This document shows, one piece after another, positions 1 to 10,973 of a stretch of DNA of 56,063 nucleotides. The stretch covers positions 1 to 56,063 of the forward strand of contig DATILL010000111.1 in assembly GCA_035476575.1 (NCBI GenBank), given 5' to 3'. The DNA is from DATILL01 sp035476575 (lineage in GTDB: Bacteria; Actinomycetota; Actinomycetes; Mycobacteriales; JACQDL01). How positions within the stretch are numbered: the first letter of the stretch is position 1; every line of letters begins with the position of its first letter. Under the pieces are notes generated by a model that did not search any database, was not told the DNA's origin, and saw nothing but the letters and a program-made list of their open reading frames with translations. The translations under genes and the position numbers were made by a program.

Positions 1-1
1 G

Positions 2-259
2 GTGCTGAGAGTCGGCCGTATGCCGGACGGCTCGGACCGTTGGCCCATGCGAACGGCCGAAGCACGGGTGGCCCTTGCCGTGGTCGCCGTACGATCGGGT
101 GACCTTGAGCGGACAATCGGCGAGGCAACGGCCGCGTTGAACGGCGACCGGCAATGCTACCCCTCCTTGCTCATGTCGGCCGCGGAGCTTGAGCGAGAGC
201 TGGTAGAGCAGTATCCCGACGAACTGTTGGACAAAGATCCACTCCGGGTAGCTGGTTAG
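2..259 (+). CDS. C-terminal end of a regulator-like protein (partial)
   Basis: The reading frame is already open at the left edge, so only the last 85 residues are present. They are alpha-helical and alanine-rich and end in the LERELxxxYPDE-type tail that I associate with the TPR-like C-terminus of actinobacterial XRE-family regulators. No DNA-binding or catalytic motif falls inside the window. The gene ends 6 bp before the 3' end of tRNA-Thr, which lies on the other strand, so the two converge. Function beyond 'regulator-like' is inference; the N-terminal part outside the window would decide it. Confidence 0.5.
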   Translation: MLRVGRMPDGSDRWPMRTAEARVALAVVAVRSGDLERTIGEATAALNGDRQCYPSLLMSAAELERELVEQYPDELLDKDPLRVAG

Positions 260-265
260 GAAGGG

Positions 266-338
266 AGCCACCTCGGGGAGTCGAACCCCGGACCTGCTCA
301 TTACGAGTGAGCCGCTCTGCCGACTGAGCTAAGGTGGC
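266..338 (-). tRNA. tRNA-Thr (anticodon CGT)
   Basis: Read on the minus strand this 73-nt stretch folds as a complete cloverleaf. The acceptor arms GCCACCT (332-338) and AGGTGGC (267-273) pair perfectly, with a U discriminator at 266. The T-arm carries GGTTCGACTCC, and the anticodon loop CTCGTAA gives anticodon CGU, which reads ACG threonine codons. No CCA is encoded. Confidence 0.95.
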
Positions 339-364
339 GTGCCGCCTCGCGGCGTGGCCGGGAC

Positions 365-370
365 AGTGTA
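365..370 (-). promoter_or_regulatory. -10 box of the tRNA-Thr promoter
   Basis: Reading on the minus strand gives TACACT, a good SigA/HrdB-type -10 hexamer, 26 nt upstream of the mature tRNA 5' end. That spacing suits a short 5' leader. No convincing -35 element is seen. Confidence 0.45.
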
Positions 371-398
371 GCCCGTACACCCGCCAGCCAGCCTGCGG

Positions 399-1244
399 CT
401 ACTCGCCCCCCACCGGTCTCCCGGCGGCCGGGCTCGCCTCGTACGCCTGGCGCGAGCCACACACGCTCGCCCGGGTGCAGACGCACCGCCCGCCGCCGTC
501 GTTCAGCCGCACCACCACCGAGTCGGAGGGCACGCTGTGCCCGACCACCCGCCCGGCGCCCTCCGGCGTGTCCACCTCGGCCCCCACCGGCGGCGCCGAC
601 TCGGCGAACTCCATATACAACGGGTGCTCGTACTTCAGGCAGCACATCAGCCGCCCGCATGCCCCCGAGATCCGCAGCGGGTTCAGCGGCAGGTCCTGGT
701 CCTTCGCCATCCGGATGCTCACCGGGTCGAAGTCGCGCAGGAACGTCGCGCAGCACAGGTCCCGCCCGCACGAGCCGATCCCGCCCTGCACCCGCGCCTC
801 GTCCCGGGCCGACAACTGCCGCAGCTCCACCCGGCATCTCAACGTCGCCCCGAGGTCGCGCACCAGCGAGCGGAAGTCGACCCGGTGCGGCGCGGTGAAG
901 TACACGGTGACCCGGTTCGGCTCCGGCACGAAGTCGATCCCGACCACCTTCATCGGCAGCTCATGCGCCCGGATCAGCCGCTTGGCCGCGACCTTCGCGT
1001 CTGCCTTCCGACGCCGGATCTGCGCGTCCCGGTGCACATCCTCGACCGCTGCCAGCCCCACCAGCCTCGGAAACCCCGCCGTGTCGTCGTCCACCCACTG
1101 TGCACCCCACACGCACTCGGCGACCACCGGCTCGTCCTCGGTCGGCAGCAGGACCCGGTCGCCCACGGCCGGCCGCAGCTCACCCGGGTCGGCGTAGTAC
1201 AGCCGCCCGTACCGCTCGAAGCTCACCGCGCACAACATGCCCAT
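399..1244 (-). CDS. PSP1/RicT-family protein
   Basis: This 281-aa protein belongs to the PSP1 (YaaT/RicT) family. In Bacillus, RicT works with RicA and RicF in an Fe-S complex that assists RNase Y. In actinobacteria the role is less clear. Two cysteine clusters typical of the family are visible: C159 with C164/C165, and C196 with C201/C202, suited to iron-sulfur binding. The start MGMLCAV is supported by a -10-like TAGGCT (1251-1256, minus strand) only 6 nt upstream with no Shine-Dalgarno, so the mRNA is probably leaderless. The tail after about residue 225 is low-complexity. It is followed 39 bp upstream by holB, the usual actinobacterial neighbour. Confidence 0.85.
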   Translation of the reverse strand: MGMLCAVSFERYGRLYYADPGELRPAVGDRVLLPTEDEPVVAECVWGAQWVDDDTAGFPRLVGLAAVEDVHRDAQIRRRKADAKVAAKRLIRAHELPMKVVGIDFVPEPNRVTVYFTAPHRVDFRSLVRDLGATLRCRVELRQLSARDEARVQGGIGSCGRDLCCATFLRDFDPVSIRMAKDQDLPLNPLRISGACGRLMCCLKYEHPLYMEFAESAPPVGAEVDTPEGAGRVVGHSVPSDSVVVRLNDGGGRCVCTRASVCGSRQAYEASPAAGRPVGGE

Positions 1245-1283
1245 CCGCCGAGCCTACGCCGAGACACCCGCCGGCCCGCCTGG

Positions 1284-2468
1284 TCACCGGAGGGCGACCG
1301 CGAGCGCCTCCACGGCGATCCGCGGCTTCACGTTGAGCTCCAGCTCCGTCCGGCAGGCCAGCACCGCATCCAGCCGCACCAGCGCCCCCTCCGGGCTCAG
1401 CGCCGACGCCACCGCCCGTACATCCGCCGCGAAGTCCGGGTGCGCCAGCGGCACCCGCGCCCCGAACTGCACCGCCAGCACGTCCCGGTAGAACCCGGCC
1501 AGATCGACCAGCGCCCGGTCTAGCGCGTCCCGCTGCGCCCGGGTGGCCCGCGACTTCTGCCGCCGTTCAAGCTCCTTGACCGCACCCGCCATCCCCCGGG
1601 TCGCCGCCGCCGTACCCTTGCCCGTCCCGCCCGCGCCGAGCGCGATCTTCAGCGCCTCGGTCTCCGGCCCGTCCAGCTCGATGGCCAGCACCCGGGCCTC
1701 GTCCTCGGCCGCCCCGACCAGCCCGTCCGCGGCGGCCAGGCAGTCGGCCAGGCTGCGCAGCGACGCCGGCACCGACAGCACCGCCCGGCGCCGCTCCCGC
1801 GCGGCCGCGTCCCGGGCCAGCCGCCGGGCCCGCCCCACATGCCCCTGTGCCGCGTGCGCCGCCCACTCCGCGTCCGCCGCCGGCACCCCGTCACGCGCCA
1901 CCAGCACCGCGGCCACCGCGTCCGGCGGCGGGGTCCGCAGCGGCACCACCCGGCACCGCGACCGGATCGTCACCGACACGTCGTCCGGGTGCGTGGACGG
2001 CGCGCAGAGCAGGAACACGGTCCGCTCCGGTGGCTCCTCGACGGCCTTGAGCAGCGCGTTCGACGCCGCCTCGGTGAGCCGGTCGGCGTCCTCGATCACC
2101 ACGACCTGCCAGCGCCCCGCGGACGGCTTGCGGGCCGCCGTACGGACGATCTCCCGCATCTCCTGCACCGCGATGGACAACCCCTCCGGCGCCACCACGT
2201 GCACGTCCCCGTGGGTGCCGGCGCGCACCGTGCGGCAGTGCACGCACGTCCCGCAGCCACCGGTCGCGCACTGCAACGCCGCCGCGAACGCCCGCGCTGC
2301 CACCGACCGCCCTGAACCGGGCGGCCCGGTGAACAGCCAGGCATGCGTCATCCCGGCCGCGCCCGACGCCGCCTCCCGTAGTACGGCGACCGCCTCCGGC
2401 TGCCCGACGACCTCGTCCCACACCGTCAACGGCTGCTCCCCCCATCTCGGCTGCCCTGCCCCCATCAC
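1284..2468 (-). CDS. holB: DNA polymerase III delta' subunit
   Basis: This 394-aa AAA+ clamp-loader subunit opens the beta clamp together with delta and tau/gamma. The N-terminus WDEVVGQPEAVAVL is the standard delta'/gamma start. The P-loop is GPPGSGRS (48-55), with Arg in place of the usual Lys; as I recall this is normal for actinobacterial delta'. A zinc module is formed by C67, C72, C75 and C78. The sensor-like region around ADRLTEAASNALLKAVEEP also fits. MFS-tmk lies 9 bp upstream on the same strand, so the two are probably cotranscribed. M1 or M2 could be the start. Confidence 0.93.
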   Translation of the reverse strand: MMGAGQPRWGEQPLTVWDEVVGQPEAVAVLREAASGAAGMTHAWLFTGPPGSGRSVAARAFAAALQCATGGCGTCVHCRTVRAGTHGDVHVVAPEGLSIAVQEMREIVRTAARKPSAGRWQVVVIEDADRLTEAASNALLKAVEEPPERTVFLLCAPSTHPDDVSVTIRSRCRVVPLRTPPPDAVAAVLVARDGVPAADAEWAAHAAQGHVGRARRLARDAAARERRRAVLSVPASLRSLADCLAAADGLVGAAEDEARVLAIELDGPETEALKIALGAGGTGKGTAAATRGMAGAVKELERRQKSRATRAQRDALDRALVDLAGFYRDVLAVQFGARVPLAHPDFAADVRAVASALSPEGALVRLDAVLACRTELELNVKPRIAVEALAVALR

Positions 2469-2477
2469 GTGCCCCCA

Positions 2478-4493
2478 TCACGGCAGCATTGTGCCCGTCT
2501 CCGCCGACATCGAGCCGCGGCGGACCGAGTCACGCTGGGCGAGCAACGCGCCGACCTCCTCCCGCACGGTCCGGGCGAGCTCGTCGGCCGGCAGGCTCGC
2601 GTCCAGCACGAGGTACCGGTCCGGCCGCTCCTCCGCGAACGCCCGGAAGGCCTGCCGGACCCGCTCGTGAAAGTCCATCGACTCCTGCTCCAGGCGGTCC
2701 GCCGTCGACCGGTCCCGTGCCCGCGCCAGCCCCACCGCCGGGTCGATGTCGAGCAGCACGGTCAGGTCCGGCTCCAGCCCGTCGGTGGCCCACCGGGACA
2801 GCCGGCGTACCTCCTCCAGCGGCAGCGCCCGGCCGGCGCCCTGGTACGCCAGCGACGAGTCGACGTACCGGTCGGACAGGACCACCCCGCCGATGTCCAG
2901 CGCCGGCCGGATCACCGTGTCCACGTGGTGCGCCCGGTCAGCGGCGAACAGCAGCGCCTCGGCCCGCGGGGTGAGCGCACCGGCCGGTCCGTCGAGCAGG
3001 ATCGAGCGGACCCGCCGGCCGACGTCGGTGGCCCCCGGCTCGTGCGTGACGTGCACCAGCACGCCCTGCTTGGTCAGCCAGCTCGCCAGCTTGGCGATCT
3101 GGGTGGACTTGCCGGCCCCCTCACCGCCCTCGAAGGCCACAAACACGCCGCCGTGGCGCAGCCGCCGTCGTGCCGTCGAGTCACCGCGCAGCGCCGACAG
3201 CACGTCGGCCAGGATCGGCAGGCCCGCCCGGTCGTCCATATGCCGGTACGACACCAGCCCAACCGCCATGGCCAGCAGCCCGGCCAGGACCAGCACGATC
3301 CGGCTGCCGTCCACGACGAAGTCGACCCCGAGCACGGTCAGCCGGCGCCTGCTCACCAGCCCGACCAGGAACGGCACCGTGGCCAGGGTCAGGATCAGCA
3401 CCACCCGCACCATCGAGGTGATGAACGCGAACGTCCGGCCGCGCACCTCGTCGTCCACCTCGGCGCCGAGCAGCACCGTGCCGGACAGGTAGGCCAGCCC
3501 ACCGCCGAAGCCGACCCCGACCACCATGACCAGCGCCAGCGCCAGGTGCGGCATCAGCCCCACCAGGGCCAGGCACATCCCGGCCAGGACGATGGCCAGC
3601 CCGAACAGGCGGCGCCGGGACAGGTCCCGTGCCACCCGCGGCCCGAGCACGATGCCCGCCCCGAGCCCGACGAACACCCCGCCGAACAGCAGGCCGTACG
3701 CCGCGTCGCCGCCGCCCAGGCTCTCGGCGTACGTCCGACCGGTGCCGACCACCGCCCCGGCAGCGGCGAACGCGCCGAGGATGCCGACGACCAGCCCACG
3801 CACCATCGGCGTGCTGCTTACGAAGCCGAGACCCTCCTTGAGCAGCCGGAAGATGCTGGCCGAGCCAGCGCCGCCGTTGCGTCCGTACTCGCTGATCCGC
3901 CGGATCGTGAACACGGTCAGCGCGGAGACGATGAACGTCGTTGCGTTGAGGTACAGCGCGAGGTCGACCTGGTTGGTGCGGAAGAAGCTGAACCGGTCGG
4001 CCAGTGTCCGGCTCACCGCCGCGAGCAGCGAGAACAGCAACGCCGCAGTGACCGGGGCCAGGCCGTACGTGGTGGCCAGCGAGAGCTGGTTCGCTGGCTC
4101 CAACTGGTCACGGCGGACCAGGTTGGGCACCGATGCCTCCTTGGCCGGCGTCCAGAACAGCGTCACGCACTCGATCAGGAACGTCGCGATGTAGAGCCAG
4201 ACCAGCGAGTGCGCCATCGGGATCGTGGCGAACAGCAGGCAGCGGCACACGTCGGAGATCGCCATCGTGTAGCGCCGGTCGAACTTGTCCGCGAACGCGC
4301 CGGCCAGCGGGCCGAGCAGCGCGGACGGGATGAGCCGGACGACCAGCACACCGCCGAGTGCGTAGTTCGCCCCCGCGTAGCTGGTGGCCAGCTCGGCGGC
4401 CAGCGCGGTGGTGGCCAGCAGGCCGAGCCAGTCGCCGACGCTGGACAGCGACAGCACGATCCACAGCCGGCGGAAGTCCGGCACCCGCAGCAC
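2478..4493 (-). CDS. tmk: MFS-type membrane domain fused to dTMP kinase
   Basis: This is a fusion. The first ~430 residues are a hydrophobic 12-helix MFS-like transporter module, and the last ~220 are thymidylate kinase (dTMP + ATP to dTDP, DNA precursor synthesis). The kinase part has the P-loop FEGGEGAGKST around K462, the DRY-type motif SDRYVDSSLAYQG and the lid DRSTADRLEQE. The fusion is recurrent in actinomycetes; what the membrane part moves is unknown. The first usable start is GTG at 4493, but the frame stays open to about 4650. The upstream residues (PADLVSAGSKIRN) look like family sequence although no ATG, GTG or TTG is in frame there, so the true start is uncertain. holB follows 9 bp downstream. 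Confidence 0.85.
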   Translation of the reverse strand: MLRVPDFRRLWIVLSLSSVGDWLGLLATTALAAELATSYAGANYALGGVLVVRLIPSALLGPLAGAFADKFDRRYTMAISDVCRCLLFATIPMAHSLVWLYIATFLIECVTLFWTPAKEASVPNLVRRDQLEPANQLSLATTYGLAPVTAALLFSLLAAVSRTLADRFSFFRTNQVDLALYLNATTFIVSALTVFTIRRISEYGRNGGAGSASIFRLLKEGLGFVSSTPMVRGLVVGILGAFAAAGAVVGTGRTYAESLGGGDAAYGLLFGGVFVGLGAGIVLGPRVARDLSRRRLFGLAIVLAGMCLALVGLMPHLALALVMVVGVGFGGGLAYLSGTVLLGAEVDDEVRGRTFAFITSMVRVVLILTLATVPFLVGLVSRRRLTVLGVDFVVDGSRIVLVLAGLLAMAVGLVSYRHMDDRAGLPILADVLSALRGDSTARRRLRHGGVFVAFEGGEGAGKSTQIAKLASWLTKQGVLVHVTHEPGATDVGRRVRSILLDGPAGALTPRAEALLFAADRAHHVDTVIRPALDIGGVVLSDRYVDSSLAYQGAGRALPLEEVRRLSRWATDGLEPDLTVLLDIDPAVGLARARDRSTADRLEQESMDFHERVRQAFRAFAEERPDRYLVLDASLPADELARTVREEVGALLAQRDSVRRGSMSAETGTMLP

Positions 4494-4686
4494 GTTGCGG
4501 ATCTTGCTGCCGGCCGAGACCAGGTCAGCGGGCTCGGGGCCGTCGGCATCGCCGCGCGCCGGAGGCTCCTTCGCCCGCCGCGCGTCCCGCCGACCGCCAC
4601 GATCGGTGCCGATAACGCCGCCCCCGAGCCATGTCGAACCGTCCCCCCGCCATTAGCGTCACTGTATCGGGCGTGCCCCATCGCGA

Positions 4687-4744
4687 CGATCATCGAGTTG
4701 TTGCCGTCAGTGGATCTCTGCCGGCGACAACATCTCGATGATCG
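4687..4744. repeat. Interrupted palindrome between divergent tmk and methyltransferase genes
   Basis: The outer arms CGATCATCGAG (4687-4697) and CTCGATGATCG (4734-4744) are perfect 11-bp inverted copies, and the inner flanks TTGTTGCCG / CGGCGACAAC extend the pairing imperfectly. It sits between divergently read genes, so an operator or a structured leader is more likely than a terminator. Confidence 0.6.
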
Positions 4745-4769
4745 ACTTCTGGAGTGGCCGGGAGGGCGG

Positions 4770-5543
4770 ATGTGGGATCCGGAGCAGTACGCGCGGTACG
4801 CCGACGAGCGGAGCCGGCCGTTCGGCGAGCTGACCAGCCGGATCGGGGCGCGGGCGCCCGACGTGGTGGTTGACCTGGGCTGCGGCGTCGGCGAGCTGAC
4901 GGCAACACTGGCCGACCGATGGCCGGCGGCTCGGGTCACCGGCCTGGACAGCTCGGAGGAGATGCTGGCCGCGGCCGTCGCCGTCATCGCCGATCGGGAC
5001 CGGCCCGGCCTGCGCTTCGAGCTCGGTGACCTGGCGGGCTGGCGGCCGGCCGAACCGGTCGACGTGCTCGTCTCCAACGCCGCGCTCCAGTGGGTGCCGG
5101 GGCATCCTGAGCTGCTGGTCGGGTGGGTGGCCGGGCTGGCGCCGGGCGGCTGGCTGGCCTTCCAGGTGCCAGGCAACTACGCGGCCCCGGCGTTCGACCT
5201 GCTCCGGGCGCAGGTCCGCGCACCCCGGTGGCGTGGCCGGGTACCGGACGTGCCGGCCACCCGGGTGCTGGAGCCGGCCGGCTACCTCGACACGCTGGCC
5301 GCGCTGGGCTGCCGGGTGGACGCCTGGGAGACGACGTACCTGCACGTGCTGTCCGGCCCGGATCCGGTGCTGGAGTGGAGTCGCGGTACGGCGCTGCGCC
5401 CGGTGCTGGCCGCGCTGTCGGCCTCAGACGGCGCGCGGTTCTGCCGGGAGTACGCTGCGGCGTTGCGGGAGGCCTATCCACCGGCCGTGCACGGCACGGT
5501 CTTCCCGTTCCGGCGAATCTTCGTGGTCGCCCAGCGCCCCTGA
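4770..5543 (+). CDS. tam: Trans-aconitate 2-methyltransferase family SAM methyltransferase
   Basis: This 257-aa class I SAM-dependent methyltransferase would methylate trans-aconitate, a by-product inhibitor of aconitase. The family start MWDPEQYARYADERSRPF is clear. SAM motif I is VVDLGCGVGEL (residues 33-43), followed by the acidic motif LDSSEEML and by SNAALQWVP, typical of Tam and related enzymes. The ATG at 4770 has a strong GGGAGGG ribosome site; the open frame continues upstream, antisense to tmk, but has no coding character there. A related substrate cannot be excluded from sequence alone. Confidence 0.82.
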   Translation: MWDPEQYARYADERSRPFGELTSRIGARAPDVVVDLGCGVGELTATLADRWPAARVTGLDSSEEMLAAAVAVIADRDRPGLRFELGDLAGWRPAEPVDVLVSNAALQWVPGHPELLVGWVAGLAPGGWLAFQVPGNYAAPAFDLLRAQVRAPRWRGRVPDVPATRVLEPAGYLDTLAALGCRVDAWETTYLHVLSGPDPVLEWSRGTALRPVLAALSASDGARFCREYAAALREAYPPAVHGTVFPFRRIFVVAQRP

Positions 5544-5563
5544 CTCCCGGGCACCCCGGGTGT

Positions 5564-5640
5564 GGTCACCACTCGGCGTTGTGGTGACCTGTCGTTCTCC
5601 AAACACCCCAACAGGTCACCACTCGGCGTTGTGGTCACCT
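5564..5640. repeat. Dispersed intergenic repeat, copy A
   Basis: Two hairpin units lie in tandem: GGTCACCAC-8 nt-GTGGTGACC (5564-5589), and AGGTCACCAC-8 nt-GTGGTCACCT (5613-5640), both with the loop TCGGCGTT. The linker ACCTGTCGTT...ACACCCCAA between them recurs at 10845-10908. This looks like a REP-type element rather than a single terminator. Confidence 0.65.
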
Positions 5641-5686
5641 CATCCGGGATCTCGCCGAGCCGGGTGGGCAGGCCTACCCTCTGGGC

Positions 5687-6697
5687 ATGGCCGCCACCGA
5701 CCACGTCCACGCCGGACCTGATCACCGGCACCCCCACGGTCATGCCCACCGCGTCGAGGCGGACGCGGACCGCCGCTGGCTGACCCTCGCGCTGGGTCTG
5801 ATCACGACGTTCATGGCCGTCGAGGTCGGCGTCGGGATCACGGCCCACTCGCTCGCGCTGATCTCCGACGCCGCACACATGCTCACCGACGCGGTGTCCA
5901 TCCTGCTCGCCCTAGTCGCCATGCGGCTGGCCGCCCGGCCGCCGCGCGGTGGGTACACCTACGGCCTCAAACGCGCCGAGATCCTGTCCGCCCAGGCCAA
6001 CGGCCTGACCCTGCTGCTGCTCGGCGGCTGGCTGGGCTACGAGGCTGTCCGCCGGCTCATCACCCCGCCGGCCGTCGCCGGCGGCCTGGTGCTGGCCACC
6101 GCGTTGGCTGGCATCGCGGTCAACCTCGGCGCGGTCGGGCTGATCAGCCGAGCCAACCGGACCAGCCTCAACGTCGACGGCGCCTTCCAGCACATCGTGA
6201 CCGACCTGGCCGCCTTCGTCGCCACGGCGGTGGCCGGGCTGGTCATGGTGACCACCGGCTTCGCCAGGGCGGACGGGATCGCCTCGCTGGTCGTGGTGGC
6301 GCTGATGGCCAAGGCCGGCTACCGGCTGGTCCGAGAGTCCGGCCGGATCTTCCTGGAGGCCGCGCCGGCCGGGATCGACCCTCGCCGGCTCGGTGCCCGG
6401 CTGGCCACCCAGCCCGCCGTCGCCGAGGTCCACGACCTGCACGTCTGGCAGATCACCTCGGGCCAGCCGGCAGCCTCGGCGCACGTGCTGGTTGTCGACG
6501 GCGCCGACTGCCACGCCGTACGGCACGGGTTGGAGCGGGTGCTGCGCGACCACGGCATCACCCACAGCACGCTGCAGGTCGACCACGTGCCACCCCAACT
6601 GCTCAGCATCCGCAGCTCCGTCAGCTCCGTCAGCTCCGAAAAATCACATTGCGCCCAGGCGAATGGGCCAGCTCACCCACGCGACCCGACCAACTAA
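5687..6697 (+). CDS. Cation diffusion facilitator (zinc/cobalt/cadmium efflux)
   Basis: This 336-aa CDF-family metal/proton antiporter of the CzcD/ZitB type exports divalent metal, most likely Zn2+. The N-terminus is His/Asp-rich (seven His in residues 6-21). Six membrane helices follow. The transport site residues are visible in helix 2 (ISDAAHMLTD) and helix 5 (HIVTD), and the C-terminal cytoplasmic dimer domain (EVHDLHVWQI) is present. The last ~25 residues are low-complexity Ser/Val. A -10-like TACCCT (5675-5680) ends 6 nt before the ATG with no Shine-Dalgarno, so the mRNA is probably leaderless. Confidence 0.9.
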   Translation: MAATDHVHAGPDHRHPHGHAHRVEADADRRWLTLALGLITTFMAVEVGVGITAHSLALISDAAHMLTDAVSILLALVAMRLAARPPRGGYTYGLKRAEILSAQANGLTLLLLGGWLGYEAVRRLITPPAVAGGLVLATALAGIAVNLGAVGLISRANRTSLNVDGAFQHIVTDLAAFVATAVAGLVMVTTGFARADGIASLVVVALMAKAGYRLVRESGRIFLEAAPAGIDPRRLGARLATQPAVAEVHDLHVWQITSGQPAASAHVLVVDGADCHAVRHGLERVLRDHGITHSTLQVDHVPPQLLSIRSSVSSVSSEKSHCAQANGPAHPRDPTN

Positions 6698-6831
6698 TCA
6701 TCCGGAACACCCGGAAATCGACCGGCGAAAATCTCGCTTACCCGTACGGGCGCTGCCTCCGGCCATTATGTACGAATTATGTTCGGCCGATGGTTGGGGA
6801 ATCCCGGCAGTCTGGCATTGACACGGGGAAG

Positions 6832-7157
6832 GTGTCGGGTGAGCGTACGCAGAAACGCCGTATCCGACGGAAGATGATCGCGGTCACAGCCAGCCTCGCA
6901 GCCGCGGGCCTTAGTCTGGCGGTGCCGGTCGAGGCACAGCCAACCAGCCAGTCGGGCGGCCAGATCAACGACCAGGGCGCCGGCCAGATCGCCCGCTACA
7001 GAAGATCAAGACGTCGCTGTCGCCTGCCGAGCGGAAGTGGACAGCCGGCTGGCCCGTCGAGCTGCGCCAGCAGCAGGGCCGTGCCACGACGACCCTGGAC
7101 AGCGGCAGCATCCGGGCCGTGTCACTGCACCTCACCGGGTTCGTGCCGGCCGCCTAG
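6832..7157 (+). pseudogene. Decayed secreted-protein gene
   Basis: Two coding fragments lie in different frames. The first (GTG 6832 or ATG 6874) has a basic stretch, then a good signal peptide (MIAVTASLAAAGLSLAVP, ending near AEA/VEA) and a Gln/Gly/Ser-rich mature start. Around 6998-7003 the coherent sequence switches frame: KIKTSLSPAERKW...SIRAVSLHLTGFVPAA, stopping at 7155-7157. The simplest reading is an internal deletion that joined a signal peptide to the last ~50 residues of a secreted protein out of frame. The original function is not recognisable. Confidence 0.5.
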
Positions 7158-7174
7158 GCCCGCCCGCCCTTGTT

Positions 7175-7215
7175 GCGAAGATCCGGCACGACTCGCGGGC
7201 GTGCCGGATCTTCGC
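7175..7215. terminator. Hairpin terminator between convergent genes
   Basis: A perfect 16-bp stem (7175-7190 with 7200-7215, GCGAAGATCCGGCACG and its complement) has a 9-nt loop. It lies between the plus-strand remnant and the end of topA on the minus strand. It has no U-run, as is usual in actinomycetes, and could serve both directions. Confidence 0.8.
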
Positions 7216-7239
7216 GCCAAGCTGACCGTACGGACGACG

Positions 7240-10059
<2,820 letters not shown>

Positions 10060-10204
10060 GGTTCTCCAGCTCGGCAGTTCTGACGGCGTCCTGTTCGGTT
10101 ACGGCGGGCAGTGTGCGACGTACCCTCCGTACTCTGTCAACTCGCCGGCATCCTGCCATGTGCCAACCTGTGAGGATGTCAGCCGTTTGAGCGGCGGCCG
10201 TGGG

Positions 10205-10783
10205 TCAGGCCGGCCAGTCGCACGGGCCGGCGCCCGGGGGTGGGTCGCCGACCAGCTCGGCCAGCCGGGCGAGCCGCCGCCGGCCGGTGATCCGGTACGC
10301 CGGGTCGACGGCGGGCGTCTCCTGGAAGGTACCGGGTAGACCGGCTGCGGCCAGAGCCCTTCCGGCGGCTGGCCACACGCCAGGATCGTGCGGCGCCAAG
10401 CCCAGATGGTAGCCGGCGCCGTCGTACCGGCCGCTGCCGATCAGCCACAGCCGCAGCCGCGGGCCGGTCAACGCGAGCTCCGGCGGGGCTGCCTTCACCG
10501 CGCCACGGACCCAGCGGGCAGCCAGCGGGCCGAGCGCCGTGACGAACTGGGTACGCACCGCGACCACGCCGCTGACTGCCGTGGTCCGCTCCCCGGTGAG
10601 GCCGCGCGCGACAAGCTCGGCGAGCAGGGCGGCGGCCCGCCACTCGGCGTTGACCACAGCGGACAGCCGGGCCGTGCCCCCCATCCGGACCACCTGGCCG
10701 GGGCCGAGCAGCAGCCCTTCGAGGTCGTCGATGACGGCCGGGAGCACCCCGACCGACAGGAACGACAGTTGCTGGCTACGCAC
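10205..10783 (-). CDS. Conserved hypothetical protein upstream of topA
   Basis: The 192 residues show no motif I recognise. The protein is rich in Ala, Leu, Gly and Arg, has no signal peptide or membrane helix, and carries a patterned central part (VAVRTQFVTALGPLAARWVRG). Codon use is like its neighbours, and the GTG start is preceded by TACAGT (10790-10795, minus strand) at 6 nt with no Shine-Dalgarno, which supports a real, leaderless gene. topA starts 145 bp downstream on the same strand. Confidence 0.65.
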   Translation of the reverse strand: MRSQQLSFLSVGVLPAVIDDLEGLLLGPGQVVRMGGTARLSAVVNAEWRAAALLAELVARGLTGERTTAVSGVVAVRTQFVTALGPLAARWVRGAVKAAPPELALTGPRLRLWLIGSGRYDGAGYHLGLAPHDPGVWPAAGRALAAAGLPGTFQETPAVDPAYRITGRRRLARLAELVGDPPPGAGPCDWPA

Positions 10784-10844
10784 GCTGTGACTGTATAGGC
10801 GGTTCCGTCTCCCATGTGTTCTCGCATGTGGTCACCTCATGCCC

Positions 10845-10908
10845 GTGTGGGCACCTGTCGTTGCCTTGACACCCCAAGAGGTCACCACACGGCGCAGAGG
10901 TGACCACA
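10845..10908. repeat. Dispersed intergenic repeat, copy B
   Basis: This shares the frame ACCTGTCGTT-N6-ACACCCCAA(G/C)AGGTCACCAC(A/T)CGGCG with the element at 5580-5640 and ends in GAGGTGACCAC, which pairs with AGGTCACC. It sits between the 3' end of hppA and the upstream side of the 10205-10783 gene. Confidence 0.6.
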
Positions 10909-10973
10909 CGTCGTGCCGGCACAACTACAGGGGCCCACACGGGTCCTCCATGCGGGTGGTGCGACCTGGCCGG

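Noticed and set aside
2469..4769. Very long plus-strand open frame continuous with the methyltransferase gene
   Set aside because: It is antisense to the MFS-tmk gene, rich in Arg/Pro/Gln/His without domains, and arises from GC bias; the methyltransferase clearly begins at ATG 4770 with its own ribosome site.
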